Shown here piece after piece: positions 1 through 5,764 of a stretch of 11,475 nucleotides of DNA. Under the pieces are notes generated by a model, which saw only the letters and a program-made list of their open reading frames with translations, searched no databases and had not been told where the DNA came from. The number at the start of each line of letters is the position of its first letter. The stretch's first letter is position 1. Position numbers and translations under genes: made by a program. Source of the stretch: Clostridiales bacterium (GTDB lineage Bacteria; Bacillota; Clostridia; Lachnospirales; CAG-274); contig JAJQBF010000014.1 in the NCBI GenBank assembly GCA_021203425.1, positions 1 to 11,475 on the forward strand, read 5' to 3'.

Positions 1-8
1 GGTCTGCC

Positions 9-299
9 ATGAACCAAAATAAATATTATACATTTGACGGTATAGAAATAAATGTCCCTTTGCAGTATGATGAACAGTCTCATAAATTCATAGAGGATTA
101 TCGCCGGTGGATAGAAGACATAATTTATACTCCTATGGGGCATCCCATATTGTTTGCCGGGGAAGACGCCTGTGAATTCGGCGAAAGCGATGACGCAGAA
201 GACTGCTCCGACTGCGGCTCATGTATATTTTATAAACGAGCTGATGAGCATACATGGATAGGGGTGTGTTTAAACGAAAACAAGAAGAAAATCAAATAA
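9..299 (+). CDS. Small cysteine-rich protein of unknown function
   Basis: A 96-residue acidic protein that I can place in no named family. Its second half carries a cysteine cluster (C55, C66, C69, C72, C87), with the core CSDCGSC at 66-72 and HTWIGVC at 81-87. The spacing suggests a structural metal site, probably zinc or an Fe-S cluster; this is inferred from spacing only. There is no signal peptide or membrane segment. The ATG at 9 lies only eight bases from the window edge, so its ribosome binding site is not visible, and the frame stays open to the edge, so an upstream start cannot be excluded. It is the only + strand gene and converges on the SPFH gene, sharing the hairpin at 311-354 as terminator. 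It is probably the last gene of a unit that begins outside the window. Confidence 0.75.
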   Translation: MNQNKYYTFDGIEINVPLQYDEQSHKFIEDYRRWIEDIIYTPMGHPILFAGEDACEFGESDDAEDCSDCGSCIFYKRADEHTWIGVCLNENKKKIK

Positions 300-310
300 T
301 ATTCATTATA

Positions 311-354
311 AAAGGATAGAAAGACGTTTTTTGAAACTTTGCTTTCTATCCTTT
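311..354. terminator. Bidirectional rho-independent terminator between convergent genes
   Basis: A perfect 13-bp inverted repeat (AAAGGATAGAAAG at 311-323, CTTTCTATCCTTT at 342-354) encloses an 18-base loop. On the + strand it is followed by a T-rich stretch with TTGTTTTTT, which overlaps the end of the SPFH gene. On the - strand the stem itself ends in TCCTTTTA. It sits between two convergent stop codons (299 and 358), where a shared terminator is expected. The + direction has the better U-tract. Confidence 0.85.
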
Positions 355-357
355 GTA

Positions 358-1242
358 TTATTGTTTTTTAATTGTTTCAGCAAGCGCCGCTATAGTACCT
401 GCTATATTTTGAATATCCGAGGGAATAATGATTTTTGTTGCCTTTCCGTCAGCTACCTTTTCAAAGGTTTCAAAGCTTTTAAGGGTTATAACCTGTTCCG
501 TCGGGTTTGCCTCGTTAAGCATTTTAATAGCAAGAGCCCTTGCCTCCTGAACTATTCTTATGGCTTCGGCTTCACCTTCCGCAATCTTTATCTTAGCCTC
601 TTTGTCGGCCTCTGCTGCCAAAATTGCGGATTCTTTTTTGCCTTCCGCTACTAAAACAGCACTTCTCTTTTCGCCCTCTGCCTGCAAAATCTTTTCACGT
701 CTTTCTCTCTCCGCCTTCATCTGTTTTTCCATAGAATCCTGAATTTCAGCCGGAGGCATAATGTTTTTAAGTTCGACTCTGTTTATCTTGATTCCCCAAG
801 GGTCTGTTGCCTCGTCAAGTATAAGACGCATTTTTGAATTTATAATATCTCTTGATGTAAGAGTTTGGTCAAGCTCAAGCTCACCTATAATGTTACGAAG
901 GGTCGTAGCCGTTAAGTTTTCTATAGCCCTCATTGGATTTTCAACACCGTAAGTATAAAGCTTAGGGTCAGTTACCTGTAAGTAAATTACAGTGTCTATC
1001 TGCATTGTTACGTTGTCCTTTGTTATAACAGGCTGAGGCGGAAAATCTGCCACAAGCTCTTTCATAACAATTTTCTTTGAAACCTTGTCTATAATGGGAA
1101 TAGCAAAGTGAAGACCTACGTCCCAAACCTGATAAAAAGCCCCCAATCTTTCCACAACATAGGCATGAGCCTGGGGAACGATTTTAATGTTTGAGGCAAT
1201 AAATACAATTATAAGTATTATTAAAACAAGAAACGGTATCAT
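358..1242 (-). CDS. SPFH/band 7 (stomatin-like) membrane protein
   Basis: A 294-residue stomatin/prohibitin-family protein of the paraslipin/QmcA type. It has one N-terminal membrane anchor (about residues 3-19), then the SPFH domain (about 20-165, including PQPVITKDNVTM), then an Ala/Glu-rich coiled coil with repeated AEGE/AEA motifs (about 165-240) and a short hydrophobic tail. Such proteins oligomerise at the membrane and organise microdomains; their exact substrates are mostly unknown. The start at 1242 has AAGGAGG seven bases upstream, and that site overlaps the stop codon of the nfeD-like gene, indicating translational coupling. The nfeD-SPFH pairing is a classic conserved arrangement. 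It is the last gene of the long - strand array and is followed by the 311-354 hairpin. Length and architecture are normal. Confidence 0.93.
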   Translation of the reverse strand: MIPFLVLIILIIVFIASNIKIVPQAHAYVVERLGAFYQVWDVGLHFAIPIIDKVSKKIVMKELVADFPPQPVITKDNVTMQIDTVIYLQVTDPKLYTYGVENPMRAIENLTATTLRNIIGELELDQTLTSRDIINSKMRLILDEATDPWGIKINRVELKNIMPPAEIQDSMEKQMKAERERREKILQAEGEKRSAVLVAEGKKESAILAAEADKEAKIKIAEGEAEAIRIVQEARALAIKMLNEANPTEQVITLKSFETFEKVADGKATKIIIPSDIQNIAGTIAALAETIKKQ

Positions 1243-1253
1243 AATATTCCTCC

Positions 1254-1685
1254 TTATTGGGTAACCTCCGTTACCAAAATTTTAACACCCCTAATTTCAT
1301 TAATAGTTACCTTTGTGCCCTTGGCTATAGGCTCGCCGTTTAAACTTCGTGCCTGCCAAATAACATCGTTTATTTTTATTTCACCTTTGCCGGTCTTGTT
1401 GTCTATGTCCTCTGTTACATAGGTGGTTTTGCCCACAAGGGCATTTACATTGGTAGGCCGGGCTGTGTTTTTAACGTATTTTTTAAGAGGTCTTGCGGCA
1501 ATAAGGGAAACAGCCGACACAACCGCAAACAAGGCAAGCTGCATCTCTATGCCGTAGCCCTGATAGGCTCCGATCATAGCCGCCACACAGCCTACGCAAA
1601 ACCATATTGAAACAAGGGAAACCGTTATTATTTCAATAACAAGCAGTGCTATAAATATTATAAGCCACGTAATAATGTTGTTCAT
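1254..1685 (-). CDS. NfeD-family membrane protein with OB-fold domain
   Basis: A 143-residue short-type NfeD protein, without the N-terminal ClpP-class serine protease domain of long NfeDs. Hydrophobic helices fill about residues 4-30, 31-42 and 48-64. A basic stretch (RPLKKYVKN) follows, and then a C-terminal OB-fold-like domain (about 80-143) with the typical NGEPIAKGTKVTI and GVKILV segments. NfeD proteins partner the SPFH protein encoded directly downstream and probably act in the membrane with it. I chose the ATG at 1685, because GGAGGG lies five bases upstream and MNNIITW starts the first helix cleanly; an ATG nine codons earlier (1712) has no good site. No promoter is obvious between this gene and the kinase remnant upstream, so it may be read through from that gene. 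Confidence 0.9.
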   Translation of the reverse strand: MNNIITWLIIFIALLVIEIITVSLVSIWFCVGCVAAMIGAYQGYGIEMQLALFAVVSAVSLIAARPLKKYVKNTARPTNVNALVGKTTYVTEDIDNKTGKGEIKINDVIWQARSLNGEPIAKGTKVTINEIRGVKILVTEVTQ

Positions 1686-1733
1686 ATATTCCCTCCATAA
1701 ATATTTTCTCACCCTTCGGTTTCACAATTTTCT

Positions 1734-1937
1734 CTATTGCTGCATTAGCATATTGAGCGAAAAATCAAGCAATTGTTTTTTTCTCGCATTTAACATAGTA
1801 ATGTAGAATTTTTTCTGCAAATCGCTTACATACGGAATATCTTCAATAACAGAATATATTTGAGACATATCTATTTTAGGAACAATACGTTTTAAAGCAA
1901 GATTGCAATCCTTATTTTCAAGGGAAGAAATGAAGTC
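1734..1937 (-). pseudogene. 3' fragment of the interrupted HipA/CtkA-like kinase gene
   Basis: Reading on the - strand from the GAC codon at 1937 gives 67 residues, DFISSLENKDCNLALKRIVP (first 20), ending in NMLMQQ before a TAG at 1734-1736. The style (SLENKDC, PKIDM, SDLQKKFYITMLNAR) matches the C-terminal helical part of clostridial HipA/CtkA-like proteins as I remember them, and it continues what is missing from the 2251-3021 reading frame. It has no start codon or ribosome binding site of its own. An in-frame TAA at 1941-1943, inside the inserted repeat, separates it from anything upstream. Removing about 397 bases (or 397 plus or minus a multiple of three) rejoins the two parts in frame and gives a kinase of about 296 residues. 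I regard it as the severed end of that gene. Confidence 0.85.
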
Positions 1938-2138
1938 GACTTACATATATGCCGCATACTCCCATACTATAAAAGCCCCGATTGCTACGTGCTTAACGCA
2001 CTCCCGCAATCGTCCCCTGCATTCGCTGCTCCGGACTATCGTCCTACGCTGCTCATACCGGGGAGGTTATCTGATATACAGCCATATGTGCAAACCTTGT
2101 TTGCCCATCTGTCTGTCTATCGACAACGCCGCTATAGT
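1938..2138 (-). repeat. Unit A of the tandem structured repeat
   Basis: The second copy starts 201 bases from the first when the left ends are compared (1966 against 2167). By eye it differs at about 18 of 170 aligned positions, plus three inserted bases. Corresponding stems are GCAAAC/GTTTGC at 2090-2104, GGAC/GTCC at 2033-2044 and GATTGC/GCAATC at 1980-1985 with 2006-2011. The terminal stem keeps ACTATA/TATAGT (2133-2138 with 1966-1971), but the next bases pair through G-U. The tail (1938-1965) ends at the junction with the kinase 3' fragment. Confidence 0.85.
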
Positions 2139-2336
2139 AAACTTCCATATGTGACGCATACCACCTACTATAAAAGCCCGATTGCTGCGTGCTTGACGCA
2201 CTCCCGCAATCGTCCGGTATTCGCCGCTCCGGACTGTCGTCCTACGCTGCTCATACCGGGGAGGTTGTCTGATATACAGTCAGCTGTGCAAACTCCGTTT
2301 GCCTATCTGCCTGTCTATCGACAACGCTTTTATAGT
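2139..2336 (-). repeat. Unit B of the tandem structured repeat
   Basis: The terminal stem is ACTATAAAAGC against GCTTTTATAGT (2326-2336 with 2167-2177). Internal stems, in + coordinates, are GCAAAC/GTTTGC at 2288-2302 with a 3-base loop; CCGGTAT/ATACCGG at 2214-2220 with 2253-2259, enclosing GGAC/GTCC at 2231-2242; and GATTGC/GCAATC at 2180-2185 with 2206-2211, which itself encloses a GTGC/GCAC hairpin. Together they form a multi-branched fold closed by the terminal stem. The tail (2139-2166) resembles the tail of unit A. The kinase reading frame runs into this unit and stops at 2251. Confidence 0.85.
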
Positions 2337-3021
2337 AAAATCCTTCAATTTTTTTGTTGTTAACCGTAATTGCCGAAGTCGGTATTTCGTAAATACGATA
2401 ATTCCGCTCTCTTTTGTTTACAAGTACGGTTTTCATTATTTCTTCATCGGCTTGAGGATAGAGGCTGCTTCCGCAGTCATATACGGGTGCAAGCTTTACT
2501 TCATCTGTTATAGTATTGTAAAGAAAGCCACAGTTGCCGTTATGCCTGTCCCAGTTGCCTATAAAAGCATCAACAATAAACATATCCCAAAACCACCGTA
2601 AAATAACAGCAGGGTCCATAGCACGTTGTTCTTCAATAGCCTTTAAAACATCGAAAAGATCTGTTCCGTATCCGTTTCGCACAGAATCAATAATTTGATT
2701 TTTCATTGAACCGAAATCCTGTAAAACAGTATATGGTTCGGTGAAATCCTTACAGGCAGCTACTATTTTTTCTTTGCCGTCTGTATTATACGTGCCGAGT
2801 GATGTTTTTTGCACCGGTATTCCTATAATCTCATAAATATGACAGCTGAGATACTCGGAAAAACAGCTGTTGCTGTAGCTCATATTTTTGTTTTTGGTCG
2901 GCAAGGGCGGAAATTTCAGCATATATTGTTCGTTTTCATAAATAACTGATATTTTACTTCCGTTTGCTCCTGAATATGCTTTATTGCGCCTCGGCAAATC
3001 TGTAAAATCAATCGATGTCAT
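2251..3021 (-). pseudogene. HipA/CtkA-like kinase, 3' end displaced by repeat insertion
   Basis: The 5' part of a HipA/CtkA-like Ser/Thr kinase gene. Visible kinase features are YMLKFPP (Lys36, a nucleotide-binding lysine candidate), the catalytic-loop motif NWDRHNGN (156-163) and the metal-binding YDCGSS (181-186). HipA-family kinases act as toxins or modulators by phosphorylating cytosolic targets. Genuine kinase sequence runs to about residue 229; the last ~28 residues (KSVVDRQADRQ...) come from the inserted repeat, and the frame stops at 2251. The C-terminal ~67 residues remain downstream at 1734-1937. The ATG at 3021 overlaps the TGA of the preceding gene (ATGA) and has AAGGGG upstream. 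The kinase core is complete, so a truncated product might be made, but loss of the C-terminal helical part probably disables or alters it. The precise target is unknown. Confidence 0.85.
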
Positions 3022-3251
3022 ATTTTGCCCCTTTCGATTCCCAAATATCTCTCACGCAAATACCAGGCCTGTTCCGAGCTTATAACCTGATTTACTTCGG
3101 CATTATTTATATCTGTCTGAAGATTGCAAAAGTCGCAGTCCCAACGCATATATTTTTCGCCCCTGTCCAGTTTAGCCCATGCCTCTTCCATAGCTTTTAT
3201 GGAATCTTTCAAAAACTCGGGCAGTCCGCATTCCAAATAATCCCTATCCAT
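3018..3251 (-). CDS. Small partner protein of the HipA/CtkA-like kinase, nested in the aminotransferase frame
   Basis: A 77-residue protein starting MDRDYLECGLPEFLKDSIKA and ending in SSEQAWYLRERYLGIERGKI. It has no membrane segment and is mostly helical by appearance. I recall small proteins with this EYLE-GLPEFLK...ISSEQA-YLR pattern encoded just before HipA/CtkA-like kinases in Clostridia, so an antitoxin or regulator role is inferred but not proven. Its ATG at 3251 has AGGAG seven bases upstream (3259-3263), a normal independent start. It overlaps the kinase start by four bases (ATGA), which implies coupled translation. Its reading frame is also the 3' end of the aminotransferase gene with no stop between, so the same residues may be made both alone and as a fused C-terminal domain. 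Confidence 0.75.
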   Translation of the reverse strand: MDRDYLECGLPEFLKDSIKAMEEAWAKLDRGEKYMRWDCDFCNLQTDINNAEVNQVISSEQAWYLRERYLGIERGKI

Positions 3252-4442
3252 AAAAGCACTCCTTTCCTTGTGATACACTTCAAGATTTATGCCGCTGTTT
3301 TTAATTTTGTCTACCGCAATTTGCAGCTTTTCAACAGGAAGAACAAGGGCAAGTCTTACAAAGCCCTCGCCCAGTTCGCCGAAGGTGTTTCCGGGAACGA
3401 GAACAACACCTGTTTTATAAAGCAAATCCATACAAAAATCCATAGAGGTTTTATAAGCTTTCGGTTTAGGCAGCCACATAAACATAGTAGCCGGACTTTT
3501 GGGAACCTTCCAGCCTATTTTGTTAAGCTCTGTATAGAGAAAATCCCGTCTTTGCTTATAGCTTTCTCTGAGCTTGGCAGTGCTATCCTTATCTCCCCTT
3601 AAGGCAGCCACAGCGGCTGTCTGAACAAGACCGGATATGCCGTAATCTATTTGAGAACGGAAAGCCTTAAATCTTGAAATTATATCGGCGTTTCCAATAG
3701 CAAAGGAAAGGCGCAGACCCGTCAGATTATAGCTTTTTGAAAGAGAGTTAAACTCGATTCCCACATCAAAGGCGCCCTCTGTTTCAAGAAAAGAGCCGCC
3801 GGGTTCTCCCTCGTAAACAAGCTCCGAATAGGCATTATCGTGTATAACAATAATATCATATTTCTTGGCAAAATTAACCAAACGGCGGTAAAATGCCTTG
3901 CCGGCCTTTGCCGTTGTAGGGTTTGAAGGGTAGGAAACAATCATAACAGCCACTTTTTTTGCTGTTTCCTCGGGAATTGCATCAAAGTCTATGAGAAAAT
4001 CATTTTCTTTTAAAAGGGGTATTTTAACAATCTCGGCTCCTGCCATTTCGGGTCCGAAGGAAAATATCTGATAGCCGGGATCCGGCACAAGGACAATATC
4101 ACCTTCGTTTACAAGAGGAAAGCAGATGTGGGCTATTCCCTCTTGAGAACCGTTTACGCTTGTTATATTTTCTGCCTTAAGCTCCACGCCGTAGCGGCTT
4201 TTATACCAGTCTATGACAGCGGAAACAAGCTCAGGCTTATCTGTTATTCCGTATTTATAATTTTCGGGGTCAAGGGCAGCTTTTGAAACAGCATCCATAA
4301 TATAGCCTTCCGGCTTAAAATCCGGAGTACCTATGGATAAGTCGAAAACCTCTCTGCCTTCTTTTATAATTTTATTTTTTTCGTTTATAAGCTCCATAAA
4401 TATACTGGGCTTTTCTGTACCATATTTATTTGAAAATTTCAT
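3018..4442 (-). CDS. Class I/II PLP-dependent aminotransferase with in-frame C-terminal extension
   Basis: A 474-residue fold-type I aminotransferase resembling LL-diaminopimelate/aspartate-type enzymes. Seen residues are the SIGTPDFKP N-terminal motif (36-44), NPTT (174-177), HDNAY (201-205), the PLP lysine in SLSKSYNLTG (K236), and R363 in FVRLAL as the substrate-carboxylate arginine. The family normally ends near residue 385 (here KNSGI, 381-385). Instead a linker (NLEVYHKERSAF) leads straight into the 77-residue kinase-partner protein, with no stop. I infer that arrival of the small gene/kinase module removed the original stop codon. The start at 4442 overlaps the TGA of the upstream wecA-like gene (ATGA). 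The exact amino-donor specificity cannot be read from sequence; DapL-like use in lysine and cell-wall synthesis is plausible but unproven. Confidence 0.9.
   Translation of the reverse strand: MKFSNKYGTEKPSIFMELINEKNKIIKEGREVFDLSIGTPDFKPEGYIMDAVSKAALDPENYKYGITDKPELVSAVIDWYKSRYGVELKAENITSVNGSQEGIAHICFPLVNEGDIVLVPDPGYQIFSFGPEMAGAEIVKIPLLKENDFLIDFDAIPEETAKKVAVMIVSYPSNPTTAKAGKAFYRRLVNFAKKYDIIVIHDNAYSELVYEGEPGGSFLETEGAFDVGIEFNSLSKSYNLTGLRLSFAIGNADIISRFKAFRSQIDYGISGLVQTAAVAALRGDKDSTAKLRESYKQRRDFLYTELNKIGWKVPKSPATMFMWLPKPKAYKTSMDFCMDLLYKTGVVLVPGNTFGELGEGFVRLALVLPVEKLQIAVDKIKNSGINLEVYHKERSAFMDRDYLECGLPEFLKDSIKAMEEAWAKLDRGEKYMRWDCDFCNLQTDINNAEVNQVISSEQAWYLRERYLGIERGKI
3259..3263 (-). promoter_or_regulatory. 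Internal ribosome binding site for the nested small gene
   Basis: AGGAG, within AAAGGAGTG on the - strand, lies seven bases before the ATG at 3251. It sits in the linker that joins the aminotransferase body to the small protein. It is the main evidence that the small gene is, or was, a separate cistron. Confidence 0.75.
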
Positions 4443-5488
4443 TTTTTATCATCATCCCGATTAAGTCGTTTTCTGTAAGTATACAGCATTACAATAAGTA
4501 TTACAAAGAAGATTGCCACAACTATGGTTGCCCTGTAGTCTTGAATGGCAATAAGTATAGCCACAATGCCGCTGACGATACTCAGACCGTAGAGAATTAT
4601 AACAGCCTGTCTGTGAGTATAGCCGCTGTCTATAAGCCTGTGATGTAAGTGACCTCTGTCTGCCATCATAATGGGCTTGTGGTTTACTGCCCTTCTTATT
4701 ATGGCAAAAGCTGTGTCAAGTATAGGCAGAGCCATAGCCAAAACGGCAATTACAATAGAAAGTATAGCGTAAGATTTAAACACGCCTATACAAGAGGAAA
4801 CACCCAGCACATAGCCCAAGAAGGTTGAGCCTGTGTCTCCCATATATATTTCAGCCGGGCTGAAATTTCTGGGCAAAAAACCCAAACAGCTGCCTGCCAA
4901 AGCTGCAGTTAAAACAACGGCCAGTTCTGTTCCCGATGCCGATGTTATACATAAAATCATAAGGCAGATTGAGGAAATCGAAGTAACCCCAGCCGCTAAG
5001 CCGTCTACACCGTCTATGAGATTTACGGCATTTATAATACCTATTATCCATATTACGGTTAATATAGGCGTAAAGTTTTTTAAATATTCCCAAAGGGGGT
5101 ACATTACAAAGTCAAGTCTTATGCCCGATAAAACGACAATTACGGCAACTATGAACTGGGCGGAAAACTTAACCTTAGGTGAAAGCTCATAGGCATCGTC
5201 AAACATACCTGTAATAACTATTAATATTCCGCCTATTATAAATCCGGCAAACTGCCTTTTTGGCAGATCCGACAAAAAGGGCGAAACAACAATAAGCGCC
5301 GAGAAAAATCCCGCCACCATAGCCAAGCCCCCCATAAGAGGCATAGGCTCCTTATTTAGACCTCGTGATTTCGGGTAATCAATTGCTCCGAGCTTTTTTG
5401 CAGCCTTTTTAGCCATAGGCGTTGTCAAAAGACAAACCCCGAAGGCGATAGAAAAGGCTGTAATATATAAAAGCCAATCATGAGTCAT
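4439..5488 (-). CDS. Polyprenyl-phosphate sugar-1-phosphate transferase (WecA/TagO/MraY superfamily)
   Basis: A 349-residue polytopic membrane enzyme, about ten to eleven hydrophobic helices. It transfers a GlcNAc-1-phosphate-type group from a UDP-sugar to undecaprenyl phosphate, the first step of teichoic acid or surface polysaccharide assembly. Hallmarks are FDDAYELSPKVKF (D97, D98), NAVNLIDGVDGLAAG (153-167), MGDTGSTFLGY (216-226) and the C-terminal cytoplasmic RGHLHHRL (278-285) that marks the WecA/TagO rather than the MraY branch. The start at 5488 has GAGGAG upstream. The end overlaps the aminotransferase start (ATGA). In related Clostridia, as I recall, this gene follows upp closely, often with a dCMP deaminase gene between; here an Rpn-type nuclease gene occupies that place. 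TagO-like GlcNAc specificity is inferred from family, not seen directly. Confidence 0.93.
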   Translation of the reverse strand: MTHDWLLYITAFSIAFGVCLLTTPMAKKAAKKLGAIDYPKSRGLNKEPMPLMGGLAMVAGFFSALIVVSPFLSDLPKRQFAGFIIGGILIVITGMFDDAYELSPKVKFSAQFIVAVIVVLSGIRLDFVMYPLWEYLKNFTPILTVIWIIGIINAVNLIDGVDGLAAGVTSISSICLMILCITSASGTELAVVLTAALAGSCLGFLPRNFSPAEIYMGDTGSTFLGYVLGVSSCIGVFKSYAILSIVIAVLAMALPILDTAFAIIRRAVNHKPIMMADRGHLHHRLIDSGYTHRQAVIILYGLSIVSGIVAILIAIQDYRATIVVAIFFVILIVMLYTYRKRLNRDDDKK

Positions 5489-5527
5489 ATTAAGACTCCT
5501 CTCTTTCGCAGTAAATACTTTTCAACA

Positions 5528-5764
5528 TTAAGCTGTTTGAAAGCTATCTTTAACCTTTTTTACCTTGTTTACGGGTATTCTCATATATTTGGCGATAATC
5601 TCGTCAGAAAGACCGTCTTCCGACATATTTTTAATCATTTCATTTTCATGGCTCTCGATACCCTTTTCAATACCCTTTTCAATACCCTTTTCGATACCTT
5701 CTTCGACACCTTCCATTCTCCAAATTATTTTGGCATCATCTAAGTTAAACTCTGTTTTGAGCAT
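5528..5764 (-). CDS. Candidate intragenic small protein (RpnS-like) from the 3' end of the rpn gene
   Basis: An in-frame ATG at 5764 (Met219 of the long protein) is preceded, at a spacing of eight bases, by GGAGG within GGGAGGTGG. Translation from it would give a 78-residue protein beginning MLKTEFNLDDAKIIWRMEG, containing the GIEKG repeats and the C-terminal helical domain but none of the nuclease. For enterobacterial Rpn proteins, small products made from inside the gene (RpnS) are reported to inhibit the full-length nuclease by blocking its assembly. The layout here fits that model. It is inferred only from the internal site and the position; the bases also encode Arg-Glu-Val-Gly of the long protein, so the site could be chance. 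Confidence 0.5.
   Translation of the reverse strand: MLKTEFNLDDAKIIWRMEGVEEGIEKGIEKGIEKGIESHENEMIKNMSEDGLSDEIIAKYMRIPVNKVKKVKDSFQTA

Larger units (their letters stand above)
1938..2336 (-). mobile_element. Insertion of two tandem structured palindromic repeats, family not recognised
   Basis: About 400 bases that interrupt the kinase gene and consist entirely of two tandem copies of a ~200-bp unit (2139-2336 and 1938-2138 in - strand order). Each unit has a 170-173-bp body closed by terminal inverted repeats (ACTATA...TATAGT; 11 bp perfect in the copy at 2167-2336) plus a ~28-base tail containing GTATGCG and ending in AAGT. No transposase or other protein is encoded. I see no clear target duplication. 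The edges are uncertain by a few bases, because the host gene permits several in-frame rejoinings. It could be a MITE-like non-autonomous element, a dispersed structured-RNA repeat, or a recombination product. Orientation is given as the strand on which RNA folding looks best. Confidence 0.75.

Noticed and set aside
331..952. + strand reading frames antisense to the SPFH gene
   Set aside because: They are shadows of the alanine/glutamate-rich coiled-coil codons, with no start signals and no family resemblance.
1703..1733. Promoter for the nfeD-SPFH pair (TTGTGA ... TATTTA)
   Set aside because: The -10-like TATTTA abuts the ribosome binding site, so transcription would start inside or after it. 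Matches to consensus are weak.
1938..2336. CRISPR array or integron attC cassette array
   Set aside because: There are only two ~200-bp units with no short repeat-spacer pattern and no cas genes. I see no integrase gene and no recognisable attC core boxes.
1938..2336. Ordinary insertion sequence
   Set aside because: There is no transposase reading frame, and I could not identify a convincing target-site duplication. A non-autonomous element remains possible.
1903..2363. Overlapping + strand reading frames of 83, 124 and 100 residues across the repeat
   Set aside because: They lie in the palindromic repeats or antisense to the kinase gene, repeat the same peptide from both copies, lack ribosome binding sites and resemble no protein. 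They are by-products of the repeat.
5489..5527. Separate promoter for the wecA-like gene (TTGAAA upstream)
   Set aside because: A -35-like TTGAAA is present, but no -10 lies at the right distance before the ribosome binding site.
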